Source: Isoptericola sp044389085 (GTDB lineage: Bacteria; Actinomycetota; Actinomycetes; Actinomycetales; Cellulomonadaceae). From it: DNA of 64,000 nt. Made by a program: the position numbers and the translations under genes. This document shows, piece after piece, positions 48,058-56,970 of the stretch. Numbering within the stretch: the stretch's first letter is position 1; each line of letters starts with the position of its first letter. The notes beneath the pieces were generated by a model. It made no database searches. It was not told the DNA's origin and worked only from the letters and a program-made list of their open reading frames with translations. Location of the stretch: contig NZ_JBIRXP010000002.1 of assembly GCF_044389085.1 (NCBI RefSeq), forward strand, positions 434,001-498,000, given 5' to 3'.

Positions 48058-50292
48058 TCAGCCTCCGAGCAGCCCGAGCTCGGCCGCCCGCTCGACGGCG
48101 GCGCCCCGCGTCGTCGCGCCGAGCTTGCGGTAGATCGACCCGACCTGGGTGCTCACGGTGTTGCGCGAGACGAAGAGGCGGCGGCCGATCTCGGCCATCG
48201 TCAGGTGCGTCTGGAGGTACGGGAGCAGCCGGTGCTCCGCCGGGGTGAGCGGCGGGGTGCCCGGCGCGGCGGCGAGGCCGTCGAGCCGCGCGCGGAACGT
48301 GGCGACCTCGTCGGCCAGCAGCCCCACGCGCGGCCGGCGGCGCAGCAGGTCGGCCGCCTCGGCCGCGAGGTGCATCGCCGTCGTCCGGTCGCCCAGCGTC
48401 GTGTACGCGTACCCGAGCTGGAGCCGCACCCGCAGCGCGAGGAACGGCAGCACGTGCGTGCACTGCACGCGCGCCCGCATCGCCCGGGCCAGGAACCGCT
48501 CCGCGACGGTGCGCTCACCGCGGTGCAGCGCCACCCGGGCGCTCACGCCCAGGGCGAGCGCCGTGGTCGAGTAGCCCTCCATGTGGTGGGCCTCGATCGT
48601 CCTGACCGCGGCGCGCGCGTGGGCGTCGGCGTCCGCCCACCGGTCGTCGTCGACGTCGAGCACGGCGAGCTCCGCCTCGCTCAGCAGCACGGAGTCCGGG
48701 TTGCCCGCCGCCGTGCCCGCGGCCGAGGCGTCGCGGAACGCCACCCTGGCGGCGTCGCGCTCGCCGACCAGCAGCCGGGTCGCCCCCAGCAGATGGAGGG
48801 CCTGGTCGTACCAGGGGCTCCACGACGGCTCGTGGTCGACGGCGAACGCGGCGCACGCGACGGCTGCCTCCGCGCCGTCCACGCACATCGCCGCGCGGAC
48901 CTGGCACCGCGCGGACACCAGGGCGGTGCGGTCGGGCTCGGGGAGGGCGTCGGCGTCAACGCCCTCCAGGGCCGCGGCCCAGCGCTCCGCCTCGCTCGTC
49001 TCGCCGAGGAGCAGGGCGCGCCAGGTCGCGACGACGGTCAGCGCCGGGGACGCCACGACGGCGTCGTCGCCCAGCGCCGCGAGCCAGCGGGTGACCACCG
49101 TGACCTGCCCGGACTGGTACGTCGAGAGCCCCAGCCCGGCCACGAGCTCGGCGGCCTCGGCGACGTCGCCCGCGGCCAGCAGGTGCTCCACCGCGCGGGC
49201 CTCCAGACCGTGGGCCGTGAGCCAGGCGGCGGCCCTGCGGTGCAGGGCGGCGGCGACGCCCTGCTCGCAGCGCTCGAGCTCCGCGAGCAGGAACTCCCGG
49301 AAGAGCGCGTGGTACCGGAACCAGCCGCGTCGGTGGTCCAGCGGGACGAGGAAGAGGTGCGCGTCCTCCAGCCTGCGCAGCAGGGCCGCGGACCCGACGT
49401 CGTCGAGCACGGCGTCGCAGGCGCCCGCCGACAGCTGGTCGAGCACGGCCGTGCACCGCAGGAAGTGCTGCAGGTCCGCGGGGAGTCGGGCCAGGCACTC
49501 GCGGTAGAGGTAGTCGGCGACGAACCGGTCGGTCCCCGCGAGGGCCGACGCGTCCCCGCCGGCGCGCACGAGCAGGGCGCACAGGACGATGCCTGTCGGC
49601 CAGCCCTCGCAGCGCTCGACGACGGCCGCGAGGTCCGCGCCCGGCTCCACACCGGCGTCCCGGAAGAGCGCCGCGGCGCCGGCCAGGTCCACCCGCAGGT
49701 CGTCCGCGTCGAGCTCGAGCAGGTCGCCCTCGACACGGCGTCGGGCCCGATCGCCCTGGGAGAGCCTGCCGGCGAGCACCACCTGCGACCCCGCAGGGAT
49801 CCCACCGAGGACGACCTCGAGCACGTCGCGGCACCCCTCGGACGACGCCTCCTGCAGGTCGTCGACGAACAGCACGAACGGTGTGGTCGTGCGGGCCAGG
49901 GCCGCAGCCAGCAGCGGGGCGGAGCGCCCGAGCGTCGACGGGCCCGGCCCACGCATCTCCCCGGCCACGGCGGCGACCTCGGGGGAGAAGCGCGAGCACG
50001 CGAGCGCGAGAAGGGTCAGCAGGGTGGCGGGGTCGTCGTCGTGCCGGTCGAGGCCGACCCAGGCGACCTCCCGCGGCTCGAGGGCCGCCCACTCGGCCAG
50101 CATCGTGGACTTGCCGTAGCCGGGCGGGGCGGTCACCTCGACGACGCGGGCACCGGCCTGCTGCGCGCGCTCGACGAGCGCCCGCCGGGACACGCCTCCT
50201 GTGCGCGGTGCCGGCGGCGCGATCTTCCCGGAGAGGAGCGACGCGCTGAGCTCCGGTCGGACGGCGAGCGCCGGTCGGCTCGCCTCGGACAC
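48058..50292 (-). CDS. MalT-like LuxR-family regulator (LAL type)
   Basis: A 744-residue ATP-dependent activator. Walker A APPGYGKST is at about 55-63 and Walker B VLFVDDLQE at about 145. A STAND-type ATPase is followed by a TPR-like helical repeat region (about 330-670) and a C-terminal LuxR helix-turn-helix at 682-744 (MAEIGRRLFVSRNTVSTQVGSIYRKLG). TACGCT (complement of 50299-50304) ends 6 nt before the GTG, and no box lies in front of this gene. It is the best candidate to bind the three palindromes around it. Confidence 0.92.
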   Translation of the reverse strand: MSEASRPALAVRPELSASLLSGKIAPPAPRTGGVSRRALVERAQQAGARVVEVTAPPGYGKSTMLAEWAALEPREVAWVGLDRHDDDPATLLTLLALACSRFSPEVAAVAGEMRGPGPSTLGRSAPLLAAALARTTTPFVLFVDDLQEASSEGCRDVLEVVLGGIPAGSQVVLAGRLSQGDRARRRVEGDLLELDADDLRVDLAGAAALFRDAGVEPGADLAAVVERCEGWPTGIVLCALLVRAGGDASALAGTDRFVADYLYRECLARLPADLQHFLRCTAVLDQLSAGACDAVLDDVGSAALLRRLEDAHLFLVPLDHRRGWFRYHALFREFLLAELERCEQGVAAALHRRAAAWLTAHGLEARAVEHLLAAGDVAEAAELVAGLGLSTYQSGQVTVVTRWLAALGDDAVVASPALTVVATWRALLLGETSEAERWAAALEGVDADALPEPDRTALVSARCQVRAAMCVDGAEAAVACAAFAVDHEPSWSPWYDQALHLLGATRLLVGERDAARVAFRDASAAGTAAGNPDSVLLSEAELAVLDVDDDRWADADAHARAAVRTIEAHHMEGYSTTALALGVSARVALHRGERTVAERFLARAMRARVQCTHVLPFLALRVRLQLGYAYTTLGDRTTAMHLAAEAADLLRRRPRVGLLADEVATFRARLDGLAAAPGTPPLTPAEHRLLPYLQTHLTMAEIGRRLFVSRNTVSTQVGSIYRKLGATTRGAAVERAAELGLLGG

Positions 50293-50336
50293 CTCAGCAG
50301 CGTAAGAACGGTCTCACGAGGCCCTCAACCGGCGGG

Positions 50337-50681
50337 TCAGAATTCACCCACGCCGTCCCTCGTGGGGTCCGTCCACCCCTCGACGGGCTCGAGGCCGAGC
50401 GCCAACGCGACCCAGGGCGCGGCGGACACGGCACGGGGGAGGCCGACCACGGGGACGGCCGCCGTCAGCACGTCGACGATCTCGTGGGCGGCGACCCCCG
50501 CCCCCAGCGCGGCCTCGACCTCCACGCCCAGGCTCGGTCCGCCGCCGCTCACGCCGACCAGGGCGGCGAGCCGGACGAGCGCGAGCGTGCCCGGGGGGAG
50601 AGCGGCCGGCGGGAGGGCTCGGCCGTCGTCCAGGCGAGCATCGTTGATCGTCAGGCGTCGTAGCAGCTCGGCGTGGTCCAC
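50337..50681 (-). CDS. Carboxymuconolactone decarboxylase (CMD)-like protein
   Basis: A 114-residue all-helical protein with the CMD/AhpD plan (LALVRLAALVGV, then EVEAALGAGVAAHEIVDVLTAAVPVVGLPRAVSAAP). It has no cysteine, so the AhpD-type CxxC redox site is absent. The GTG at 50681 has GGAGGGG upstream. The alternative GTG at 50741 lies upstream of the predicted -10 and is rejected. It is transcribed towards the LuxR gene from box 3. Confidence 0.7.
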   Translation of the reverse strand: MDHAELLRRLTINDARLDDGRALPPAALPPGTLALVRLAALVGVSGGGPSLGVEVEAALGAGVAAHEIVDVLTAAVPVVGLPRAVSAAPWVALALGLEPVEGWTDPTRDGVGEF

Positions 50682-50728
50682 GGGCGGTCGCCCCCCTCCG
50701 CCACGAGCGGCGTCGTGGCCGTGGCTCC

Positions 50729-50773
50729 AGTCGACACCCACGTGCGCGGGCGCGCATCATGCCGATCGCGTGA
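50729..50773 (-). promoter_or_regulatory. LuxR-type box 3 and promoter of the CMD-like gene
   Basis: TCATGCCGATCGCGTGA at 50757-50773 (one arm mismatch), with TCGACT (complement of 50729-50734) 22 nt downstream on the minus strand. The box is 75 nt from the chosen start, as at the other two sites. Confidence 0.62.
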
Positions 50774-50868
50774 CTCCCGGCCCCGCGGCGCAGGACGCCG
50801 GCGTGCGTCCGCGCGAGCACGACGAGGTCACCGGGAGGCGTCGACCAGCGGTGCGTGGATGCGCAAAG

Positions 50869-52596
50869 ATGAGGGGCGTGCCCCTCCGGAACGTCCGATT
50901 CGTCCTGCCCGTCGTCCTGACCGGTGCACTCGCCCTCGCCGGCTGTGCCGCGTCGCCACCCGGCGATGCGGCGACCCCCTCGACGGGGGCGCCGGCCGTC
51001 GCGGTGCGCGACCTGTCCGCGCACACCGTCCTGCTCGACGCCGCCGACCCGGCCGACCTCGCCCTCACGACGAGCCAGACCGTCTTCGCGCGCTCGGAGG
51101 TCGTGGTCCTCGCGGACGCGGACGACGTCGGGGCTCGGGACGCGCTCGCCGCCACGGCGGTGGCGCTCCACGCCCCGGCCCTGCTGGCGGAGGGTGCGGG
51201 GACGGGGGTCGTCGAGGAGCTGGGGCGCCTGGGCGCGCGCGCCGCGGTGGTCGTCACGGGGGACGAGCCGGCCGCGGGTGACGCGGCTGACGGCACAACT
51301 GAAGGCACAACTGACGGCGCTGACGGTTCTGAGGACGCCGAGGCCGACCCGGGCGCCGCGGCGCACCGCGTCGCGGACGACGCGGGCGTCCAGGCGATCG
51401 ACGTCAGCCCCGACGTGGTCGACGGCGCCGACGGTGCGGGCGGTTCCGACGCCGGCGCGGGGCCGGCCCTCGAGGACGACGACCTGGAGGACCTCGTCGA
51501 CAGGCTCGGCTCCCTGGTCGGCGGCTCGGGGGCGTCCCCCTCGCCGGCGGGCGGCACCGAGGGAGCGCCGCGACTGCTGCGCGAGGTGCTCGCGCTCGTC
51601 GACCCGCAGGACGGCCAGGAGGCCGCGATCGCGTCGCTGCGGGCGGCGGGCGCCGTGACGACCCAGGTGCCCGGCGGCGACCTCGCCTCCCGGCACGTCG
51701 TCCAGACCGTGGACAGGGCGCAGGCGCTCACCGTCGTGGGGGTGGGCCGGTCGTTCGGTGACGCCGGCACGTTCGCGTGGCGCGTCGCGGCGGCGGAGCG
51801 GGCGGCCCTGCTGCCCACCGGGTCGCAGCACCTCCTGCCGGCGCGGTACGTGGCCGTCGACGCCTCGGTGTGGGACGACCCGGCCGCCGCCGTCGCGCGG
51901 GCGCAGGCCGCCGCGGAGGCGTACGCCCCGGACGACGGCGCGGACGACGTCTCGGACGACGTCTCGGGCGACGGCGCGGAGGGCGAGGCGGTCGACGGCC
52001 CGGTGGTGCCGACGCTGGTGCTGCCGGTCGGCACGACCGCGAGCGGGCCGGGCGACGCCGCGGTGACGCAGGAGGACCTGGACGCGCTGCGCCCGCTGGT
52101 CGCCGCGGCGCAGGACGCCGGGGCGTACGTGCTGCTCGACGTCGCCGCAGGGCCGGGCGCCGTGGTCGACCAGGTGCGCGCGGCCGAGCCCCTGCTGCGC
52201 GCGCCCGGCGTGGGCGTCGCGCTGCGCCCCGAGTCACGGGTGGGGGACGGCGTCACGACCACCTCCCACGTGATGACGGCCGCCGAGCTCGACGAGGTGA
52301 GCGACTACCTGGCCGACCTCGTCACGAGGGAAGGGCTGCCGCCCGCCCTGCTGGTCGTGCACCAGACGCGCCCCGACTCGGTGCCGGACCGGACCCTGCT
52401 GCGCTCGGTGCCGCAGGTGGAGACGGTGGTCCTCGCCGACCTGACCGGTGGCGCCACGACCGGCGAGTGGGTGTGGGACCAGGTGAGCACGGACGTCCCC
52501 GACGGCGTGCACCTTGGGTGGTCCGGGCCGGCGGCCGGGGTCGCCGGGCCGCTGGTGCCGGCCGACCCGGCGCCGGTGCTGATCGCCGCCTCCTGA
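50869..52596 (+). CDS. Lipoprotein, possibly with cell-wall-binding-repeat-2-like domain
   Basis: A 575-residue secreted lipoprotein with signal peptide and lipobox LAGC (Cys26 from this start). The segment about 75-130 (ARDALAATAVALHAPALLAEG, then LGRLGARAAVVVTGDE) resembles PF04122 wall-binding repeats. A Thr/Asp/Gly linker follows, then a Rossmann-like C-terminal part (about 235-575; ALRPLVAAAQDAGAYVLLDVAAGPG) of unknown role. The start could also be the GTG at 50878. The gene is not recognised by name. Confidence 0.65.
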   Translation: MRGVPLRNVRFVLPVVLTGALALAGCAASPPGDAATPSTGAPAVAVRDLSAHTVLLDAADPADLALTTSQTVFARSEVVVLADADDVGARDALAATAVALHAPALLAEGAGTGVVEELGRLGARAAVVVTGDEPAAGDAADGTTEGTTDGADGSEDAEADPGAAAHRVADDAGVQAIDVSPDVVDGADGAGGSDAGAGPALEDDDLEDLVDRLGSLVGGSGASPSPAGGTEGAPRLLREVLALVDPQDGQEAAIASLRAAGAVTTQVPGGDLASRHVVQTVDRAQALTVVGVGRSFGDAGTFAWRVAAAERAALLPTGSQHLLPARYVAVDASVWDDPAAAVARAQAAAEAYAPDDGADDVSDDVSGDGAEGEAVDGPVVPTLVLPVGTTASGPGDAAVTQEDLDALRPLVAAAQDAGAYVLLDVAAGPGAVVDQVRAAEPLLRAPGVGVALRPESRVGDGVTTTSHVMTAAELDEVSDYLADLVTREGLPPALLVVHQTRPDSVPDRTLLRSVPQVETVVLADLTGGATTGEWVWDQVSTDVPDGVHLGWSGPAAGVAGPLVPADPAPVLIAAS

Positions 52597-52635
52597 GCCC
52601 CGGCGGGCCGCGTGCAGCGCCGCCGGGCGGCGTCG

Positions 52636-52680
52636 TTGACAGACGTTCGGCCGATTCGGCAGGATCGCTAACGTAACGTT
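52636..52680 (+). promoter_or_regulatory. Hexosaminidase promoter and operator candidate
   Basis: TTGACA at 52636-52641 and CAGGAT at 52660-52665 (18-nt spacer) form a strong promoter. AACGTAACGTT at 52670-52680, an 11-bp palindrome apart from its centre, lies at the expected transcription start, suggesting a LacI-type repressor. Confidence 0.65.
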
Positions 52681-52741
52681 TCGACCGTCCGTCGGCGCCG
52701 ACCCTGTCGCCGTCGACCTGCGTCCCTGGAGTCCGATCATC

Positions 52742-54214
52742 GTGCTGCCCCTGATCCCGTGGCCCACCGCCGTCGACGTCCCGGACGCCGCACCGCTCGC
52801 CCTGGACGCCGCCCGGCTCGTGACGCCGGACGACGCCCTCGCCGCCGTCGCGGCCGAGCAGCTCGAGGCGGCCGGCGTGCGCGTCGTCGACGCCGGGCCC
52901 GGCCAGGAGGACGCCGGCGCGGGCGGCGCCGTCCCCGTCGTGCTGCGGCTCGACGCCGCCGCCGGCCCCGAGGGGTCCGACAACCCCGAGCGGTACACGC
53001 TGCGCGTCACGACGGCCGGTGTCGAGGCGACCGCGCCGGAGCCGGTCGGCCTGCTGCACGCGATGCGCACGCTGCGCCAGCTCGTCACCGCGGGCGACGC
53101 CACCGTCGCCCGCGAGGTGCCCGCCGTCGTCGTGCACGACGCCCCCCGGTACCGGTGGCGCGGGCTGTCGTTCGACGTCGTGCGGCACTGGTTCGGGCCC
53201 GAGGACATCCGCGCCGTCGTCGACCTGGTCGCCGCGTTCAAGCTGCGCGTGCTGCACCTGCACCTCACGGACGACCAGGGCTGGCGGATCGAGACGCCGT
53301 CGCGCCCCGAGCTGGAGAAGGCGTCCGACAGCCAGGTGGGCGGCGGCACCGCCGGCTTCCTCACGGTGGACGACTTCCGCGAGCTGCAGGAGTACGCGGC
53401 GGCGCGGTTCGTGACGATCGTGCCCGAGTTCGACATGCCCGGGCACATCAACGCCGCCACGCAGGTCTACGGGGCGCTGACGAAGGACGGCCTGCCCACG
53501 GAGCCCTACGAGGGCATCGAGGTGGGCTTCTCCCGCCTGTGGTTCGACAACCCCGCCACCGAGCCGTTCCTGCGCGACGTCATCGGGGACGTCGCCGGCA
53601 TGACCGCGGGCGAGTGGGTGCACGTCGGCGGCGACGAGGTGCACACGATGGAGGTCGAGGAGTTCGCGAAGTTCGTCGAGCTCGCCGGCCGCATCGTGCG
53701 CGAGCACGGCAAGACGCCCGTCTTCTGGCAGGAGGGCGCGCGCGGCCCCGTGGAGCCGGGCACCCTGCTGCAGTACTGGGAGCCCAAGGGCGAGGAGTTC
53801 GCGCGCTTCGTCGCCGCGGCCCGCGCCGGCGCGCGGTTCATCATGTCGCCCGGCAACCACGCGTACCTCGACATGAAGTACACGCCCGAGCACGAGCTCG
53901 GGCTGCACTGGGCGGGCTACGTCGAGCTGCGCGACTCCTACGAGTGGGAGCCCACCACCGTCATCGACGGCCTGCCCGCCGAGTCCGTCGAGGGCGTCGA
54001 GGCCGCCGTCTGGACCGAGACGCTCACCACCCGCGACGAGCTGTTCTCCATGCTGCTGCCGCGGCTCGGTGCCGTCGCCGAGGTGGCCTGGACCGCGCCC
54101 GAGCGCAAGGACTGGGACGGCTTCCGCGCGCGCACCGCCGCGCAGTCCCCCGCCTGGCGCGCCCGCGGGTGGGCCTTCCACGAGACCCCGCAGGTCGACT
54201 GGCCCACCCCCTGA
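52742..54214 (+). CDS. Beta-N-acetylhexosaminidase, GH20
   Basis: A 490-residue enzyme that removes terminal GlcNAc/GalNAc. A small N-terminal GH20b domain (about 1-130) is followed by the TIM barrel with LHLHLTDDQGWRIE, VPEFDMPGH and the catalytic Asp298-Glu299 pair in VGGDEVH. The C-terminal part has YWEPKG and AVWTET. No signal peptide is seen, so it may act on imported chitobiose or cell-wall sugars. GTG start with CTGGAG about 12 nt upstream. Confidence 0.93.
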   Translation: MLPLIPWPTAVDVPDAAPLALDAARLVTPDDALAAVAAEQLEAAGVRVVDAGPGQEDAGAGGAVPVVLRLDAAAGPEGSDNPERYTLRVTTAGVEATAPEPVGLLHAMRTLRQLVTAGDATVAREVPAVVVHDAPRYRWRGLSFDVVRHWFGPEDIRAVVDLVAAFKLRVLHLHLTDDQGWRIETPSRPELEKASDSQVGGGTAGFLTVDDFRELQEYAAARFVTIVPEFDMPGHINAATQVYGALTKDGLPTEPYEGIEVGFSRLWFDNPATEPFLRDVIGDVAGMTAGEWVHVGGDEVHTMEVEEFAKFVELAGRIVREHGKTPVFWQEGARGPVEPGTLLQYWEPKGEEFARFVAAARAGARFIMSPGNHAYLDMKYTPEHELGLHWAGYVELRDSYEWEPTTVIDGLPAESVEGVEAAVWTETLTTRDELFSMLLPRLGAVAEVAWTAPERKDWDGFRARTAAQSPAWRARGWAFHETPQVDWPTP

Positions 54215-54230
54215 CCGCTGTGAGCGGGCG

Positions 54231-56030
54231 TCAGATCCAGGACTCCATCCGCATGACGTTCTGCCAGTAGGAGTACGGGACCTGCATGCCCGTCCACAGC
54301 GGGTAGAAGATCGCCGACACGGCGAGGATCACGACGACGACGGCGACGATCGCCGCCACGGCGAGCGACCGCTCGCGGCGTCGTCCCTCCGTGCGCTCCA
54401 GCGCGACGACCATCGGGTAGACGAGCGTCAGCACCACGAACGGCGTGAAGGCGATCGTGTAGAAGGTGAAGATCGTCCGGTCGCTGAACGGCGGCGCGTA
54501 CGCGAACCAGGGGAGCCAGCCGGCGGCCGTGCCGCTGAGGACCGCGAGGGCGCGCCAGTCGCGCAGGCGGACGCCGAGCCAGATCGTCACGACGACGGCG
54601 ATCGCGCCCAGCAGCCACAGCAGCGGGTTGCCGAGCGAGGTGACGGCGCGGGCGCACGCCTCCGCGGCGTCGGCGGGGCAGGTGCCCTGCCCGGGGCTCT
54701 CCTTCTCCCAGAAGAACGACGTGGGCCGCCACTGCACGATCCAGCCGAGCGGGTGCGACGCGTAGGGGTGGTCGGAGGAGAGCCCGGTGTGGAAGTCCCA
54801 CATCTGCTGGTGGTAGTGGAGCAGGCTCCGCAACGGGCCCGGCAGCCAGGTGACCCCCTCGCCGGGGTGCTCGGACGCCCACTGCCGCAGGTAGGCGCCC
54901 TGGTTCGCGAACCACGACCACCACGACGCGACGTAGACGACGAACGCGGTGGGCACGATGGTGAGGAACGCGGGCACGGCGTCGACGACGAGGGAGTCCT
55001 CCCACCAGCGGCCGACGCCGGCGGCGCGGCGGGCGGCGAGGTCCCACAGCACGGTGAGGATGCCGAAGACGGCGACGAACCACAGGCCCGACCACTTGGT
55101 GCCGCAGGCGAGGCCGAGGCTGACCCCCGCGGCCAGCCGCCACCACCGGAAGCCGAGCCGGGGACCGTAGCGGGCCACCGTGCCGCCGGCGTCGAGGATC
55201 TCTGCGACCCGGCCCGCGAGCCGGCGCCTGGCCTGCTCGCGGTCCATCACCAGGCAGCCGAACGCGACCAGCACCCAGAACATGAGGAACTGGTCGAGCA
55301 GGGCGGTGCGCGAGTGCACGATCGCCTCGCCGTCGACGGCGAGCAGCAGGCCCGCGACGACGCCCATCGTGGTCGACGCGAACAGCCGCCGCGCGATCCG
55401 CACCAGCAGGAACACGGCGAGGATGCCGATCACGGCGCTCGCGAGCCGCCACGCGAACGAGCTGGCGGCGCCCCCGCCCGCCTCCATGCCGAGCCAGATC
55501 ATCCACTTGCCGATCGGCGGGTGGACGACGTAGGCGGCCTTGTCGAGGTAGGTCAGGACGTCGCCGGCCTCGAACGCCGGGTTCGGCTCCTCGGGCCACT
55601 GCGCCTCGAAACCCAGCCGGCCGAGCGTGAACGCGTCCTTGACGTAGTACGTCTCGTCGAACACGAGCTTGTGCGGCTGGCCCAGCTGCCACAGCCGGGC
55701 CGCGGCCGCGAGCAGCGTGACGACGATGGTGCCGAACCAGCCCCAGAACCGGTCGCGGCGGCGCAGGTCGAGCCGGACGCGCCGGGCGCCGAGCAGCCGT
55801 TCCAGCAGCTTCGCCTGCGTGGTGCGGCCGTCGCCGTCGGCGGGAGCCGGGGACGGCGGCGGTGCCGGCGTGCCGGGGAACGCCGGGGGTGCGGCAGCGG
55901 ACGGCGGCGGGGCCGGGGTGCCGTCGGGCTCCTCGTCCGGGGTGGCCGCGCGGTGGCGCGCACGGCGCGGCGGCGTGCCCGCGGGCGCGGTATCGCCCGT
56001 GAGGGTGGCGTCGGCGTCGGGGGCGGTCAC
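54231..56030 (-). CDS. Protein O-mannosyltransferase (GT39)
   Basis: A 599-residue membrane glycosyltransferase that moves mannose from polyprenyl-phosphate-mannose onto secreted proteins. An 80-residue disordered Pro/Ala leader precedes about 11 membrane helices. FDETYYVKDAF (about 125) holds the catalytic Asp-Glu, and VVHPPIGKWMIWLG is the second family motif. GTG at 56030; TACGAT (complement of 56037-56042) lies 6 nt upstream. It is divergent from rsmI, as in mycobacteria. Confidence 0.93.
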   Translation of the reverse strand: MTAPDADATLTGDTAPAGTPPRRARHRAATPDEEPDGTPAPPPSAAAPPAFPGTPAPPPSPAPADGDGRTTQAKLLERLLGARRVRLDLRRRDRFWGWFGTIVVTLLAAAARLWQLGQPHKLVFDETYYVKDAFTLGRLGFEAQWPEEPNPAFEAGDVLTYLDKAAYVVHPPIGKWMIWLGMEAGGGAASSFAWRLASAVIGILAVFLLVRIARRLFASTTMGVVAGLLLAVDGEAIVHSRTALLDQFLMFWVLVAFGCLVMDREQARRRLAGRVAEILDAGGTVARYGPRLGFRWWRLAAGVSLGLACGTKWSGLWFVAVFGILTVLWDLAARRAAGVGRWWEDSLVVDAVPAFLTIVPTAFVVYVASWWSWFANQGAYLRQWASEHPGEGVTWLPGPLRSLLHYHQQMWDFHTGLSSDHPYASHPLGWIVQWRPTSFFWEKESPGQGTCPADAAEACARAVTSLGNPLLWLLGAIAVVVTIWLGVRLRDWRALAVLSGTAAGWLPWFAYAPPFSDRTIFTFYTIAFTPFVVLTLVYPMVVALERTEGRRRERSLAVAAIVAVVVVILAVSAIFYPLWTGMQVPYSYWQNVMRMESWI

Positions 56031-56064
56031 CGGGTCATCGTAGGGGCGTGCGACGCTGGTCACC
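56031..56064. promoter_or_regulatory. 34-bp divergent leaderless promoter pair (pmt / rsmI)
   Basis: Only 34 nt separate the two start codons. The minus-strand -10 TACGAT (complement of 56037-56042) and the plus-strand -10 GACGCT (56052-56057) lie 6 and 7 nt from their starts, so each gene's -35 must fall in or beyond the other's coding start. Confidence 0.65.
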
Positions 56065-56970
56065 ATGACCTCCGAGCCCGCCGCCGCACCTGCCGACGCA
56101 CGTCGTCCCGTCCCGCACGCCGAGGTCGGCGCGGTCGTGCTCGCCGCCACGCCCATCGGGAACGCGGAGGACGCGTCACCGAGGCTGCGCCGGCTGCTCG
56201 CCGAGGCCGACGTCGTCGCCGCCGAGGACACGCGCCGGCTGCACGCCCTGGCCGCGCGCCTGGGGGTGACCGTGGGCGGGCGCGTGACGTCGTACCACGA
56301 GCACAACGAGGAGGCGCGCGCCGACGAGCTGCTCGACGTCGTCGCGGACGGCGGCACCGTGCTCGTCGTCTCGGACGCCGGCATGCCGGCCGTGTCGGAC
56401 CCGGGCTACCGCGTCGTGGCCCGCGCCGTGGCGCGGGACCTGCGCGTGACGGCGGCCCCCGGGCCCTCCGCGGTGCTCACCGCGCTGGCGCTGTCGGGGC
56501 TGCCCACCGACCGGTTCACCTTCGAGGGGTTCGTGCCGCGCAAGGCGGGGGAGCGGGCCCGGTGGCTCGGCGCGCTCGCCGCGGAGCCGCGCACGTTGGT
56601 CTTCTTCGAGGCGCCGCACAGGATCACGGACACCCTGCACGCGATGGGCGAGGCGTTCGGCGCCGACCGGCCGGCCGCCGTCTGCCGCGAGCTGACCAAG
56701 ACGTACGAGGAGGTGCTCCGCGGCACCCTCGCGGACGTCGCCGCGGAGGCCGACGCCCGCGCCGCGGACGGTGACGGGCTGCGTGGCGAGATCTGCGTCG
56801 TCGTCGGCGGAGCGCCCGTCGGCGCGGCACCCAGCGTCGAGGACCTCGTGCCCGAGGTGCTGACCCGTGTCCGGGCGGGCGAACGGCTCAAGGCCGTCGT
56901 CGCCGACGTCGCCACCGCGGCCGGGGTGGCCAAGCGGGACCTGTACGCCGCCGCGCTCGCCGCGAGGTAG
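56065..56970 (+). CDS. rsmI: 16S rRNA 2'-O-ribose methyltransferase RsmI (C1402)
   Basis: A 301-residue SAM-dependent methyltransferase of the tetrapyrrole-methylase fold. LAATPIGNAEDASPRL is at about 27-42, AAEDTRRLHAL, SYHEHNE, VLVVSDAGMPAVSDPGYR, then ELTKTYEEVLRGTL and GEICVVVGG follow, all RsmI signatures. Its final Ala-Arg-stop is encoded by GCGAGGTAG (56962-56970), an inverted unit of the 20-bp repeat. Confidence 0.95.
   Translation: MTSEPAAAPADARRPVPHAEVGAVVLAATPIGNAEDASPRLRRLLAEADVVAAEDTRRLHALAARLGVTVGGRVTSYHEHNEEARADELLDVVADGGTVLVVSDAGMPAVSDPGYRVVARAVARDLRVTAAPGPSAVLTALALSGLPTDRFTFEGFVPRKAGERARWLGALAAEPRTLVFFEAPHRITDTLHAMGEAFGADRPAAVCRELTKTYEEVLRGTLADVAAEADARAADGDGLRGEICVVVGGAPVGAAPSVEDLVPEVLTRVRAGERLKAVVADVATAAGVAKRDLYAAALAAR

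Noticed and set aside
50682..50741. Upstream GTG for the CMD-like gene
   Set aside because: It precedes the predicted -10 and has no ribosome site; the GTG at 50681 restores the 75-78 nt box-to-start distance seen at the other two sites.
45550..50868. Plus-strand open frame continuing upstream of the lipoprotein gene
   Set aside because: It is antisense to the sulfatase and LuxR genes, is Arg/Val/Gly rich without any family motif, and has no signal peptide until residue 50869/3; only the last part is real.
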